64,000 nucleotides of DNA from Serratia fonticola (GTDB taxonomy: Bacteria > Pseudomonadota > Gammaproteobacteria > Enterobacterales > Enterobacteriaceae): contig NZ_VFMK01000001.1 of assembly GCF_006715025.1 (NCBI RefSeq), positions 248,001 through 312,000 on the forward strand, given 5' to 3'. A model generated the notes under the pieces. It saw only the letters and a program-made list of their open reading frames with translations. It had not been told where the DNA came from and did not search any database. Positions 26,704 to 35,450 of this stretch are shown in pieces. Positions within the stretch are counted from its first letter, which is position 1, and every line of letters begins with the position of its first letter. A program made the translations under genes and the position numbers.

Positions 26704-27327
26704 ATGAGCTATTCACTGCCTTCCCTGCCTTACGCCTACGACGCACTGGAACCGCATTTCGACAAGCAGACGATGGAAATCCATCACACCAAACACCATC
26801 AGACCTACGTCAACAACGCCAACACCGTGCTGGAAGCTTACCCAGAGCTGGCTTCGCTGAGCGTAGAAGCACTGATCCAGGATCTGGATAAAGTCCCTGC
26901 TGACAAACGCACCTTCATGCGTAACAACGCCGGTGGGCACGCTAACCACAGCCTGTTTTGGAAAGGCCTGAAAACCGGCACCACGCTGGGTGGCGATCTG
27001 AAAGCCGCTATCGAGCGCGATTTCGGTAGCGTAGAGAAATTCCAGGAAGAATTCGAGAAAGCCGCGGCGACCCGTTTTGGTTCCGGCTGGGCCTGGCTGG
27101 TACTCAAAGGTGACAAGCTGGCGGTAGTTTCTACCGCTAACCAGGATAGCCCGCTGATGGGTGAGGCCGTTGCTGGCGCTTCAGGTTTCCCAATCGTGGG
27201 CCTGGACGTGTGGGAACACGCTTACTACCTGAAATTCCAGAACCGTCGTCCGGATTATATCAAGGCATTCTGGAACGTTGTGAACTGGGACGAAGCGGCA
27301 AAACGCTTCGCCGAAGCCAAGAAATAA
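26704..27327 (+). CDS. sodA: Superoxide dismutase, Mn type
   Basis: Cytoplasmic dismutation of superoxide. 207 residues. Metal ligands His27 (TMEIHHTKHHQTYVNNA), a His in GGHANHSLFWKGL, and Asp and His in GLDVWEHAYYLKFQNRRPDY are present. NQDSPLMGE carries the Gln typical of Mn enzymes. MSYSLPSLPYAYDALEPHFD fixes the start at 26704, with GGAGATGATGATT upstream; an earlier frame start at 26659 is inside the repeat and not homologous. Followed by a good terminator. Confidence 0.98.
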   Translation: MSYSLPSLPYAYDALEPHFDKQTMEIHHTKHHQTYVNNANTVLEAYPELASLSVEALIQDLDKVPADKRTFMRNNAGGHANHSLFWKGLKTGTTLGGDLKAAIERDFGSVEKFQEEFEKAAATRFGSGWAWLVLKGDKLAVVSTANQDSPLMGEAVAGASGFPIVGLDVWEHAYYLKFQNRRPDYIKAFWNVVNWDEAAKRFAEAKK

Positions 27328-27344
27328 TTGGTTTGCCTCTGATG

Positions 27345-27370
27345 ATGCCCGCTGATGCGGGCATTTTTTT
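27345..27370 (+). terminator. Rho-independent terminator of sodA
   Basis: ATGCCCGC (27345-27352), TGAT loop, GCGGGCAT (27357-27364) followed by seven T. Confidence 0.92.
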
Positions 27371-27448
27371 GCCTGTTTCCCGCTAAAGTTTAACCAGCCT
27401 CTGTCGATAATTTGTTCACCAGACTAACGCCCATAGAAGGAAAATAGA

Positions 27449-29374
27449 ATGGCGACACTGAAGACTTTGGCTGGAAAATTCGCCCATCTCACCGTAGGTA
27501 AAAAACTCGGGCTTGGATTTTTTCTAACGTTATTACTCACAGCGATAATCGCCAGCATTGGGACCACCTACCTCAACCTTATAGGGGCAAGTACCAACCG
27601 CATCAATTTCAGCTTTAATTTGACCGAAGAAATCAACCAGGCGAAGATCAGCAGGATAATGTTTGGCCAGACTTATCAGAAAGAGCATCTGCAAAAAAAC
27701 CGTCTCCATATTGATAATGCGTCAAAACTGATCGCCAATGCCCATACGTTGGACTGGGACGCCGAAAGCCACAAAGATCTGGAACGTCTGGCCACCTTGA
27801 TAGAGGAATACCGCCAGCAAGAGCTACTGCTCGGGAAAGCCGTTGCGGCGAAAAATGCCGTACGCGAAAGCTGGAATATGTCCGAAGTGCAGAGCACGCT
27901 GAACCAGGTTGAGCGCCAACTGACCGATGGTGATTTGCAGTTGGCTTTTAGTTATCTGAACCAAAAACTGATCTTCACCCGCTATAACGCACGTGGCCTG
28001 TTATTGAGTCTGAACCAAGAGGCCGAGACGACACTGATCAGATCTATTGAAGAGACAAAAAGCGCGGCAAATGCGATCTATCAGCGTTTAAACGACAGCC
28101 AACAAACGCAGCTGCGGCCGTTGCTCATTGCACTCGATGAGTATAAGTCGCGCATTGCCGCTTATCTGCCTGCTTATGAAAATGAGAAAAAGATCAACGT
28201 TCAGTTAGGCAGCATCGGTCTGGAAATTGACACTCTGGCCAATATCTTTATGAACAACGAAATGCAGGAGACACACGATAATATCAAGTCTGCGCAGTGG
28301 AGGATGGTCATCACGGCATTGATTGCTATCGTTGCCGGTGTGTTGGTCGCGTGGCGTATCAGCTTACAGATTACTCACCCCTTACACCACACACTGGAGT
28401 TGGCGCAACGCATCGCCACCGGAGACCTAAGCCAGACACCAACCAGTTCCCGGCGTGATGAAATGGGGCAGTTGCTGAATGCCGTGGCAACCATGAGCCA
28501 GAACCTGCGCGATATGATTGAGAAAATCCAGATGGGGGTCAGCCAGGTTTCTACCGCCGCCGGGGAAATTGCTGCAGGCAATACCGACCTCTCTTCACGT
28601 ACCGAGCAGCAGGCCGCTGCCGTAGAGGAAACTGCGGCCAGCATGGAGCAGCTCACCGCCACGGTGAAGCAGAATGCCGACAACGCTCACCATGCCAATC
28701 AGTTGGCGACCGATGCCTCACAGACGGCACAGCAAGGGGGAAAATTGGTCAGTAACATGATCAACACTATGCGAGACATTTCCAGCAGTTCGCAGCGGAT
28801 CGCCGAAATTACCACCTTAATCGACGGCATTGCCTTCCAGACGAATATCCTGGCCTTGAATGCCGCCGTGGAGGCCGCCCGTGCGGGTGAACAGGGGCGC
28901 GGCTTCTCGGTTGTCGCCAGCGAAGTGCGTAACCTGGCACAACGCAGCGCTCAGGCAGCAAAAGAAATCGAAGGGCTGATCACCGAGTCTGTCAGCCGAG
29001 TGCAAACGGGAACCGCACTGGTAGAAGATACCGGCAGTACCATGGAGCAGATCGTCCGCTCGGTCACTCACGTGCGCGATATCATGGCCGAGATTGCTGC
29101 CGCCTCTGATGAGCAAACCAGGGGCATCGCACAGATTGGTCAGGCTATTGTGGAAATGGACCACACCACTCAGCAAAACGCCGCACTGGTGGAAGAGTCT
29201 GCCGCTGCAGCCGACTCGCTGGAAGAGCAGGCCGAGATGCTGCTGCAAAGCGTGGCGGTATTCCGCCTGGCGGAGAACAGCGCCCCTGTCAGCGTGAAAC
29301 CGCCTCAGGTTAAACAACCATCACGAGCCAAACAGCACACCTCCACTGACGAAGATAACTGGGCCACCTTCTAA
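27449..29374 (+). CDS. Methyl-accepting chemotaxis protein
   Basis: Inner-membrane chemoreceptor, 641 residues. TM1 about 18-40 (LGLGFFLTLLLTAIIASIG), a periplasmic helical sensor about 41-284, TM2 about 285-302 (MVITALIAIVAGVLVAW), HAMP (ITHPLHHTLELAQRIATGDL) and the signalling hairpin with tip IDGIAFQTNILALNAAVEAA and ARAGEQGRGFSVVASEVRNL. It ends in NWATF, matching the NWETF-type tether for CheR/CheB. The sensor of about 240 residues is longer than the usual four-helix Tar/Tsr domain and may be a helical bimodular type (inference). Ligand unknown. Single gene, with GAAGGAAAATAG before the ATG. Confidence 0.93.
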   Translation: MATLKTLAGKFAHLTVGKKLGLGFFLTLLLTAIIASIGTTYLNLIGASTNRINFSFNLTEEINQAKISRIMFGQTYQKEHLQKNRLHIDNASKLIANAHTLDWDAESHKDLERLATLIEEYRQQELLLGKAVAAKNAVRESWNMSEVQSTLNQVERQLTDGDLQLAFSYLNQKLIFTRYNARGLLLSLNQEAETTLIRSIEETKSAANAIYQRLNDSQQTQLRPLLIALDEYKSRIAAYLPAYENEKKINVQLGSIGLEIDTLANIFMNNEMQETHDNIKSAQWRMVITALIAIVAGVLVAWRISLQITHPLHHTLELAQRIATGDLSQTPTSSRRDEMGQLLNAVATMSQNLRDMIEKIQMGVSQVSTAAGEIAAGNTDLSSRTEQQAAAVEETAASMEQLTATVKQNADNAHHANQLATDASQTAQQGGKLVSNMINTMRDISSSSQRIAEITTLIDGIAFQTNILALNAAVEAARAGEQGRGFSVVASEVRNLAQRSAQAAKEIEGLITESVSRVQTGTALVEDTGSTMEQIVRSVTHVRDIMAEIAAASDEQTRGIAQIGQAIVEMDHTTQQNAALVEESAAAADSLEEQAEMLLQSVAVFRLAENSAPVSVKPPQVKQPSRAKQHTSTDEDNWATF

Positions 29375-29491
29375 CGCCTCACCCGCTCGGTGTTTTCCGG
29401 GCGGGTTATTCTGTTCCTACCTGTAAACTCCGGCTATGCTAGGCGACACCATACTGTTTACCTGCTCTCAGTTCAGCCCATGAGGCAAGAA

Positions 29492-29541
29492 TATATATCC
29501 TATGGATTTCAAGGCGCCAAGCTTGAAAGACGACAGGTATA
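29492..29541. repeat. Short ERIC-like palindrome before yiiM
   Basis: TATATATCCTATGGATTTCA then AAGCTTGAAAGACGACAGGT and ATA. About 50 bp, the shortest member of the family seen here. It ends one base before the yiiM ribosome site GGAGA. Confidence 0.6.
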
Positions 29542-29551
29542 GGAGACTAAC

Positions 29552-30223
29552 ATGCATCATCCAGAGCTTTATCTCGGTTCGATCCAACCCTATGCAGGCA
29601 GTCGGCCCAGCGCCATCGCCAAACGCCTGGTAGAAGGCGCGGTGAATCTCACCCAGCAAGGGCTTGAAGGGGACGAACAGGCTGAAAAAAGTTACCACGG
29701 CGGGCCCGATCGGGCGCTGTGCCACTACCCGCGCGAACATTACGATCACTGGCGCGAACAGTTTCCGGCCCAGGCGGAGCAGTTCTGCGCGCCCGCTTTT
29801 GGCGAAAATATTTCCACTCTCGGCCTGACTGAGCACAACGTGTTTATGGGCGATGTCTTCCGCTGGGGTGGCGCGCTGATTCAGGTTACCCAGCCGCGTT
29901 CGCCGTGTTTCAAGCTCAACTATCATTTCGATATCGACGACATTTCGGTATTAATGCAGCAAACCGGCCGGTGTGGTTGGCTGTATCGCGTAATTTCAAC
30001 CGGCGCGGTCAGTGGCGAGCAACCGCTGGAGCTGGTCGCTCGCAACGGTGCAATCTCCGTTGCCGAAGCCATCAGCATTGCCTGGCACATGCCGTTCGAC
30101 GAAGAGCAATACCGCCGGCTATTGGCCGTCGCGGGGCTTTCCGCCAGTTGGAGTAAAACTCTGCTGACACGGATTGCAACCGGCAAGATAGAAGACTTCA
30201 ATCGCCGTCTGCTTGGTCGCTAA
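29552..30223 (+). CDS. yiiM: MOSC-domain protein YiiM
   Basis: 223-residue soluble MOSC-domain protein. In E. coli YiiM takes part with YcbX in molybdenum-dependent detoxification of N-hydroxylated base analogues. GLEGDEQAEKSYHGGPDRAL, APAFGENISTLGLTEHNVF, QVTQPRSPCFKLNYHFD (with the conserved Cys) and the C-terminal SGKIEDF-like TGKIEDFNRRLLGR match YiiM. In E. coli it also lies close to sodA. Confidence 0.93.
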   Translation: MHHPELYLGSIQPYAGSRPSAIAKRLVEGAVNLTQQGLEGDEQAEKSYHGGPDRALCHYPREHYDHWREQFPAQAEQFCAPAFGENISTLGLTEHNVFMGDVFRWGGALIQVTQPRSPCFKLNYHFDIDDISVLMQQTGRCGWLYRVISTGAVSGEQPLELVARNGAISVAEAISIAWHMPFDEEQYRRLLAVAGLSASWSKTLLTRIATGKIEDFNRRLLGR

Positions 30224-30272
30224 TCGGCGCCAGGCAGAAGACATCTATCGACCTGGATTAGGGGGAGGCGTT

Positions 30273-30471
30273 ATGGCTACATCACCTCATTCCATTCATC
30301 ACGCGGCTGCGGCTGGCTATCAGGCCAATGCGGATCGCTACGTTTTAGGCCGCCCGGATTATCCGGCGGAGATCGCCGCGCCAACGGGTGGCAGAGGAAG
30401 AGGAGCTGCGGGGGAAGGAAACGCTCACGATGCCTTACCAGACCTGCGCGTTCTTTACGACCAAGGCCTGA
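30273..30471 (+). pseudogene. Remnant of a SAM-dependent methyltransferase
   Basis: A strong GGGGGAGG site and ATG begin MATSPHSIHHAAAAGYQANA, then DRYVLGRPDYPAEIA, the N terminus typical of small class I methyltransferases. The frame is then lost. From about 30381, in another frame, QRVAEEEELRGKETLTMPYQ then TCAFFTTKA-stop (30469-30471) looks like the C terminus of the same family. About 33 N-terminal and 29 C-terminal codons survive; the SAM-binding core is missing, consistent with one internal out-of-frame deletion near 30375-30382. Confidence 0.75.
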
Positions 30472-30475
30472 GCAT

Positions 30476-30703
30476 GCCCCTCACCCTAACCCTCTCCCAC
30501 AGGGAGAGGGGACGGTCCGTGCCACCCGTTATTTTCTCCGCCAACCTAACCCCTGGCGAATGAAAAGATCGGTTTTACCCGTTAACTCCGTCATCAACCT
30601 GGACGCTGGTGAATGAAAAAACCGGTGTCACTCAGTTACGCCTGGCTAACCACTACACCGTACCAGCTCCCTCTCCCTGTGGGAGAGGGTTGGGGTGAGG
30701 GGA
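30476..30703. repeat. Inverted pair of REP-like palindromes
   Basis: GCCCCTCACCCTAACCCTCT plus CCCACAGGGAGAGGGG (30476-30513) and, facing it, GCTCCCTCTCCCTGTGGGAG plus AGGGTTGGGGTGAGGGGA (30666-30703). Each is itself a hairpin (CCCTCTCCC/GGGAGAGGG). Between them CTGGCGAATGAAAAGATCGG (from 30553) and CTGGTGAATGAAAAAACCGG (from 30604) are similar direct copies about 51 bp apart. The right copy may terminate yibL. Confidence 0.75.
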
Positions 30704-30705
30704 AA

Positions 30706-31068
30706 TCAGAACGCTTTCTTGGCGTAGCCGGTAACCACTTTCAGGCCCATCTCGCGGCCAAGTGCGGTCATTGGGTGTACCACGATCAGGCCGCGTGCGC
30801 TTTTCTTCAATGCGCCCATATCCGCCTGCTCTTTCTTGGTGATCTCCCGGCTGAACGGCAGTTGGCTCAACTTTTGCGCTTCCGCACTCAGTTTCTCTAC
30901 GCGCACGTTCTTCAAGCGCTCAATTTCCGTTGCCAACTTCTCTTTTTCTTTTTGGTGTTGCGCAATCAGATCGGGATTACCCTGCTGGATCACCACGGTA
31001 TCTTTATGGTTCAGTGCATCCAGCAAATCGCTCAGGCGCTTAATCTCGGCTTTTTCTTTCTCTTTCAT
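30706..31068 (-). CDS. yibL: Ribosome-associated protein YibL
   Basis: 120 residues, the same length as E. coli YibL, which co-purifies with ribosomes; its role is not established. The N-terminal two thirds are charged helical coiled coil (MKEKEKAEIKRLSDLLDAL; KEKEKLATEIERLKNVRVEK). The C terminus ITKKEQADMGALKKSARGL and VVHPMTALGREMGLKVVTG is highly conserved. Located next to the mtl operon, as in E. coli. Confidence 0.93.
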   Translation of the reverse strand: MKEKEKAEIKRLSDLLDALNHKDTVVIQQGNPDLIAQHQKEKEKLATEIERLKNVRVEKLSAEAQKLSQLPFSREITKKEQADMGALKKSARGLIVVHPMTALGREMGLKVVTGYAKKAF

Positions 31069-31321
31069 CGTCTCTGGCCTGTTTTGTTCTATGGCGTATA
31101 AAAATATTTCGCTAGTGTAGCAAAATGCACGGTAGGTTACTCCTTACCATGCGCAATTCCCGCAGGCACCTCGTCCCACACGGGTAATAGCGGGCAATCA
31201 ACGATCTCTGGGCGTTAATACGCCATGCTCTGCGGTTAACCTGGAAATGCGGTTATTTGGCCGATTTGATGGCAGCAACCGCATTATGGCTGCTGTTTGA
31301 CGAATGGCGAGCAGCCTTTGC

Positions 31322-31879
31322 TTAAGGCTTTTGTGCGCCGAGCGGAGAGAGCCGGGAAGGCTGTTTGGCACCGATCCCCGCCAACAGCTCAGTAATCGAC
31401 AGTACCATGGTAGAACGTACCATCTGTTGGTAACGCTGGTGTTGCATGGCGATCAGCGATTCGTCCGCTTCACCAGGCTGTAAAAACGTTGGGACCGGCG
31501 GCAATGCGCTAACGCAATGCAGTTCACCAAAGGGTCCCAGTATTTCATCATCAATAAAGCGATATTCCGAACCGTCATGATTCAGCTCTTCGCGCATTGC
31601 CATCAGCAGTTCGGCATCTTCATATTCATGACGTGAAATTACCCCTAAGCCATACATCAGCTTCAGACGTACCGAAAGCTCACCCAACGGCCCTGCGCCT
31701 GACAACAGGGGTTCGACAGCATATTTCACCGCATAGTCGTCTTTACGAAATACCTGTACTACCAACACGTTAAGCGCTTCTGCCAACAGCTCGACCGCTG
31801 CAATCAGAAAACTGCGTACCGTCTTGCCGGCGTTCAGCTTTTCCAGAACCTTGTTTTCAAATGCCTGAGTCTCGATCAT
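31322..31879 (-). CDS. mtlR: Mannitol operon repressor MtlR
   Basis: 185 residues from the chosen start. Represses mtlA and mtlD in E. coli; the fold has no recognisable helix-turn-helix, so its mechanism is unclear. QAFENKVLEKLNAGKTVRSF, LNVLVVQVFRKDDYAVKYAV, DEILGPFGELHCVSALPP and RYQQMVRSTMVLSITELL match. I start at ATG 31879 (MIETQAFENK); the frame runs upstream to 32005 but through repeat sequence without homology. Downstream of mtlD on the same strand. Confidence 0.9.
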   Translation of the reverse strand: MIETQAFENKVLEKLNAGKTVRSFLIAAVELLAEALNVLVVQVFRKDDYAVKYAVEPLLSGAGPLGELSVRLKLMYGLGVISRHEYEDAELLMAMREELNHDGSEYRFIDDEILGPFGELHCVSALPPVPTFLQPGEADESLIAMQHQRYQQMVRSTMVLSITELLAGIGAKQPSRLSPLGAQKP

Positions 31880-31905
31880 CGTCGCTTTTCGAATGGCGTG
31901 AGAGG

Positions 31906-31975
31906 TATTTTCGCCCGAACGGGGGGTCAAGATACCTTGCCCCCTCACCTGTCCCCTTATCCGTGGGGACAGAGC
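31906..31975. repeat. REP-like palindromic sequence between mtlD and mtlR
   Basis: CGCCCGAACGGGGGGTCAAG, ATACCTTGCCCCCTCACCTG and TCCCCTTATCCGTGGGGACA. Contains two small hairpins (GGGGGTCAAG/CTTGCCCCC-like and TCCCC/GGGGA). Could modulate mtlR expression relative to mtlAD. Confidence 0.5.
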
Positions 31976-32010
31976 ACGCTTTGGCTTATACGTATGTGCT
32001 ATCACGGTGC

Positions 32011-33159
32011 TTACTGCAAGGCGTTATACACAGCTACCGCTTCTTCCACAACCCTGCTGTCAACCGGCAAACCGGAAATTTGCGCCAACGCCGCTTTTGG
32101 CCCCAGTTTTTCCAGCAATGTAACCAACTCCTTCGCCTGCGGATCCTGCTCACTGCGGTAGCTCATAGCCGCCGCAATCCCCTTGATCAGGTTGGCATGC
32201 GGCAAACCGTATTCTAGCGTTCCCATTAACGGCTTGATCAATCGATCGCCCGCACTCAGTTTACGCAATGGCTGACGACCCACACGTTCCACGTCATCAT
32301 GCAGATACGGGTTTTCAAAACGGGACAGGATCTTTTTGATGTAGGCCGCGTGCTTGTCGGCATCGAAACCATAGCGCTTGATTAATACTGCGCCACTCTC
32401 TTCCATCGCTCCTGTTACCACACGGCGGATAACCGGATCGAGAATGGCATCGCGGATGGTCAGCAGTTTGGCTCGCTGCCCCAGGTAGGCCGTGATTGCG
32501 TGGCCAGTATTGAGGGTAAACAGCTTGCGCTCAACAAACGCCATCAGGTTGTCAGTCAGCTCCATCCCGGTGATAGCCGGAGGCTCACCTTTAAACTGCG
32601 TCTGATCGACAATCCACTCACTGAACGTTTCCACCGTCACTTCCAGCGGATCGTTGCTACCGGCTTCCGCTGGCGGCACGATACGGTCAACGGCCGAGTC
32701 AACAAACCCGATATGCTCCTCAACCCACGCCTGTTCATCCTGTGGCAGTACGTCGAAGACGTGCTGTTTGAGCTGGCTGGTACCACGCACCATGTTTTCG
32801 CAGGCGATGATGTTCAGCGGACGGATATTGCCTTGCTGGTGGCGCTTGATCAGGCCTTTGGCAATCGTCCCGGCGATCTTGGCGAGGATCTGCGGGCCAA
32901 CCGCCGTCGTCACGATATCGGCTTCGGCAATCAGCGCCACCGCTTCCTCACTGCCGCTGTTAACCGCGCTCACGTTATTCACTTGCTCAACGCGCGCCTG
33001 TTCCCCCACGACATGTACCTGGTAGCTTTTGCGCTTGTTCAACGCATCCAGCACCGTCTGGTTAACGTCAGCAAAAGTCAGTTCGGCATGTGCATCAGCA
33101 AGCAGCTTGCCGATAAAGCCACGGCCGATATTCCCGGCTCCGAAGTGTAATGCTTTCAT
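32011..33159 (-). CDS. mtlD: Mannitol-1-phosphate 5-dehydrogenase
   Basis: NAD-dependent oxidation of mannitol 1-phosphate to fructose 6-phosphate. 382 residues, as in E. coli. Rossmann motif MKALHFGAGNIGRGFIGKLL at the N terminus; the catalytic region includes ACENMVRGTSQLK and GLPHANLIKGIAAAMSYRSE. Start at 33159 by homology, with AAGGTAGGA upstream; the frame extends to 33201 without homology. Second gene of mtlADR. Confidence 0.97.
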   Translation of the reverse strand: MKALHFGAGNIGRGFIGKLLADAHAELTFADVNQTVLDALNKRKSYQVHVVGEQARVEQVNNVSAVNSGSEEAVALIAEADIVTTAVGPQILAKIAGTIAKGLIKRHQQGNIRPLNIIACENMVRGTSQLKQHVFDVLPQDEQAWVEEHIGFVDSAVDRIVPPAEAGSNDPLEVTVETFSEWIVDQTQFKGEPPAITGMELTDNLMAFVERKLFTLNTGHAITAYLGQRAKLLTIRDAILDPVIRRVVTGAMEESGAVLIKRYGFDADKHAAYIKKILSRFENPYLHDDVERVGRQPLRKLSAGDRLIKPLMGTLEYGLPHANLIKGIAAAMSYRSEQDPQAKELVTLLEKLGPKAALAQISGLPVDSRVVEEAVAVYNALQ

Positions 33160-33221
33160 ATTCCTACCTTTATTAATGTCGAAGGGTGCAGCAAGCTGCA
33201 CCCTTTAAAATGATTCTGTTA

Positions 33222-35138
33222 TCAGGCTTTCTTACCGCCAAGCAATGCCAGTACTTCGTCGACGCTGGTGGTATTCGCCAACCGCTCGATGACACTCTCA
33301 TCATCCAACGCATTAGTCAGGCTGGTGATCACCTGGATATGTTCGTTGTTACGTGCGGCAATGCCGATGACCAGGCGCGCAACCTCATCCTCTTCGTCAC
33401 CAAAACGGACGCCCTGCGGATACTGGCAGAACACCACCCCGGTGCGCAGTACACGGTCTTTTGCCTCGATGGTGCCATGTGGCACCGCAATCGACTCGCC
33501 CAGATAGGTGGAAGTCAGCTTCTCACGCTCCAGCATCGCTGGCACATACTCTGGCTCAACATAGCCGCCTTTTACCAGTTGCTCACCGGCAAAGCGAATC
33601 GCCTGCTCTTTATTGCTGGCCTGTAAGCCAAGGAACACGTTATTTTCACCCAGTTTGAACAGGTTCTGTTCGCTGGCATCAAAGCTGTCATCCAGCGTAG
33701 AGATCACCTTTTGCTCGATCTCGCTGGTTTTGTTGGCCGCAACCAGACGCGCAGTCAAATCGCTGTACAGCTGACTGTCCAGGAAGTTGGTCAGTGAGAT
33801 GTGCTGAGCCTGCGGAGCATGACGCATGGCGCGCTCGGTCAGGTCACGATGAGTAATCACCAGATCCACATCTTCCGGCAGGCTGTTGATTGCACTGTTG
33901 GTTACGGAAATATTCTTCAGTCCGGCATCCGCGACTTTCTTGCGCAGAACACCGGCCCCCATGGCGCTGGACCCCATACCGGCATCACAGGCCACGATGA
34001 TTTTACGCACGGTGCTCAGATCGCCATCCACCGCGGCGTTGGCTGCTTTACCACCTTTGGATTGCGCCTTCATATCCTCCATACGGCGGGTCGCTTCTTC
34101 CAGATCGTCTTCCTCTTTCACCTTCGAGGTTTTCAGCAGGAAGGCAGAAACCACGAAGGACACCAGGAAGGCCGCGAAGATTGCCGCCAGGTTGGCGAAG
34201 TAAGCCCCTTTTGGCGTCATTGCCAACACGGCCAGGATAGACCCCGGAGAGGCTGGAGACACCAGGCCGCCATTCAACACGGTCAGCGTGAACACACCGG
34301 TCATACCGCCCAGAATCACGGCCAGGATCAGGCGTGGATTCATCAGCACGTATGGGAAGTAAATTTCGTGGATGCCCCCCAGGAAGTGAATGATGGCGGC
34401 CCCCCCGGCAGACTGCTTGGCACTGCCACGGCCAAAGAACATATAGGCCATCAGTACGCCCATGCCTGGGCCTGGGTTGGCTTCGATCAGGAAGAAGATC
34501 GACTTACCGGCTTCAGTTGCCTGCTGGATACCCAGCGGCGAGAAGATACCGTGGTTGATGGCGTTGTTCAGGAACAGGATTTTTGCCGGTTCAACGAAGA
34601 TCGAGGTCAACGGCAGCAGGTTGTTGACCACCATGACATGCACACCGGCGGCCAGGATCTTGGACAGCGCTTCGACCAGCGGCCCAATAGCCATAAAGGC
34701 CAGCATCGCCAACAGCATGCCGATGATGCCAGCAGAGAAGTTGTTGACCAACATCTCGAAGCCGCTTTTGATCTTACCATCGACCCAACGGTCAAAACGT
34801 TTAATTGCCCAGCCGCCCAACGGGCCTGCAATCATGGAGCCGAGGAACATCGGCATGTCCGCACCGACGATCACCCCCATGGTAGTGATGGCCCCCACTA
34901 CGCCACCGCGATCGCCGCCCACCAGTTTACCGCCGGTATAACCGATCAGCAGTGGCAGCAGATAAGTGATCATCGGGCCGACCAGCTTGGCTAGCGTCTC
35001 GTTTGGCAGCCAGCCGGTAGGAATAAATAGCGCGGTGATAATACCCCAGGCGATGAATGCGCCAATGTTGGGCATCACCATATTACTCAGGAAGCGGCCA
35101 AAGTTTTGCACTTTGACCTTGATATCTGGTGAAAACAT
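33222..35138 (-). CDS. mtlA: PTS mannitol-specific EIICBA
   Basis: Phosphoenolpyruvate-dependent mannitol uptake and phosphorylation. 638 residues (E. coli 637). EIIC membrane domain about 1-345 with the GGIHEIYFPYVLM motif; EIIB with phosphocysteine in IIVACDAGMGSSAMG; EIIA with phosphohistidine in GESIAVPHGTIEAK. Start at ATG 35138 (MFSPDIKVKVQNFGRFLSNM) with AGGGGTG 7 bases upstream, preferred to a GTG at 35147. First gene of mtlADR, with several CRP sites upstream. Confidence 0.97.
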   Translation of the reverse strand: MFSPDIKVKVQNFGRFLSNMVMPNIGAFIAWGIITALFIPTGWLPNETLAKLVGPMITYLLPLLIGYTGGKLVGGDRGGVVGAITTMGVIVGADMPMFLGSMIAGPLGGWAIKRFDRWVDGKIKSGFEMLVNNFSAGIIGMLLAMLAFMAIGPLVEALSKILAAGVHVMVVNNLLPLTSIFVEPAKILFLNNAINHGIFSPLGIQQATEAGKSIFFLIEANPGPGMGVLMAYMFFGRGSAKQSAGGAAIIHFLGGIHEIYFPYVLMNPRLILAVILGGMTGVFTLTVLNGGLVSPASPGSILAVLAMTPKGAYFANLAAIFAAFLVSFVVSAFLLKTSKVKEEDDLEEATRRMEDMKAQSKGGKAANAAVDGDLSTVRKIIVACDAGMGSSAMGAGVLRKKVADAGLKNISVTNSAINSLPEDVDLVITHRDLTERAMRHAPQAQHISLTNFLDSQLYSDLTARLVAANKTSEIEQKVISTLDDSFDASEQNLFKLGENNVFLGLQASNKEQAIRFAGEQLVKGGYVEPEYVPAMLEREKLTSTYLGESIAVPHGTIEAKDRVLRTGVVFCQYPQGVRFGDEEDEVARLVIGIAARNNEHIQVITSLTNALDDESVIERLANTTSVDEVLALLGGKKA

Positions 35139-35273
35139 AAAACACACCCCTATTGTTTAACGCGCCGACAATAAGAGCGCGTGATAATTGTTGTAACGTT
35201 CCAGCCGTGTTCTTGCTGTTTGCAAAATGGACTCTATCACGCTCTTTTTACTACGCGAACCTCACGGAAGTAT

Positions 35274-35450
35274 TGTGATCACGATCACCAATAACAGCCC
35301 TATACCCAGGCACTTTTAGTGATTCATATCACAAATATTCAGTGTAAAAAAAATACAGCAATACGATAACCGGGCAAAATGCCGCAAAAACATGATGCTG
35401 ATCACAAATTTAATTGGCTTATTTGTTTTTAAATTGTGACGCAAATCACA
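35274..35450. promoter_or_regulatory. Array of four CRP sites upstream of mtlA
   Basis: Consensus TGTGA-N6-TCACA. Site 1, TGTGATCACGATCACC (35274-35289), 9/10. Site 2, AGTGATTCATATCACA (35318-35333), 9/10. Site 3, CATGATGCTGATCACA (35391-35406), 8/10. Site 4, TGTGACGCAAATCACA (35435-35450), a perfect match. E. coli mtlA also carries several CRP sites. The nearest lies about 135 bp before the mtlA ATG. Confidence 0.82.

Noticed and set aside
30213..30563. A 116-codon gene after yiiM
   Set aside because: Only its first 33 codons after ATG 30273 are methyltransferase-like; the rest is read through a deletion junction and REP-like DNA, so it is listed as a pseudogene instead.
33801..34994. A 397-codon open frame antisense to mtlA
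   Set aside because: Shadow of mtlA; His/Gln/Asp-rich composition typical of antisense translation.
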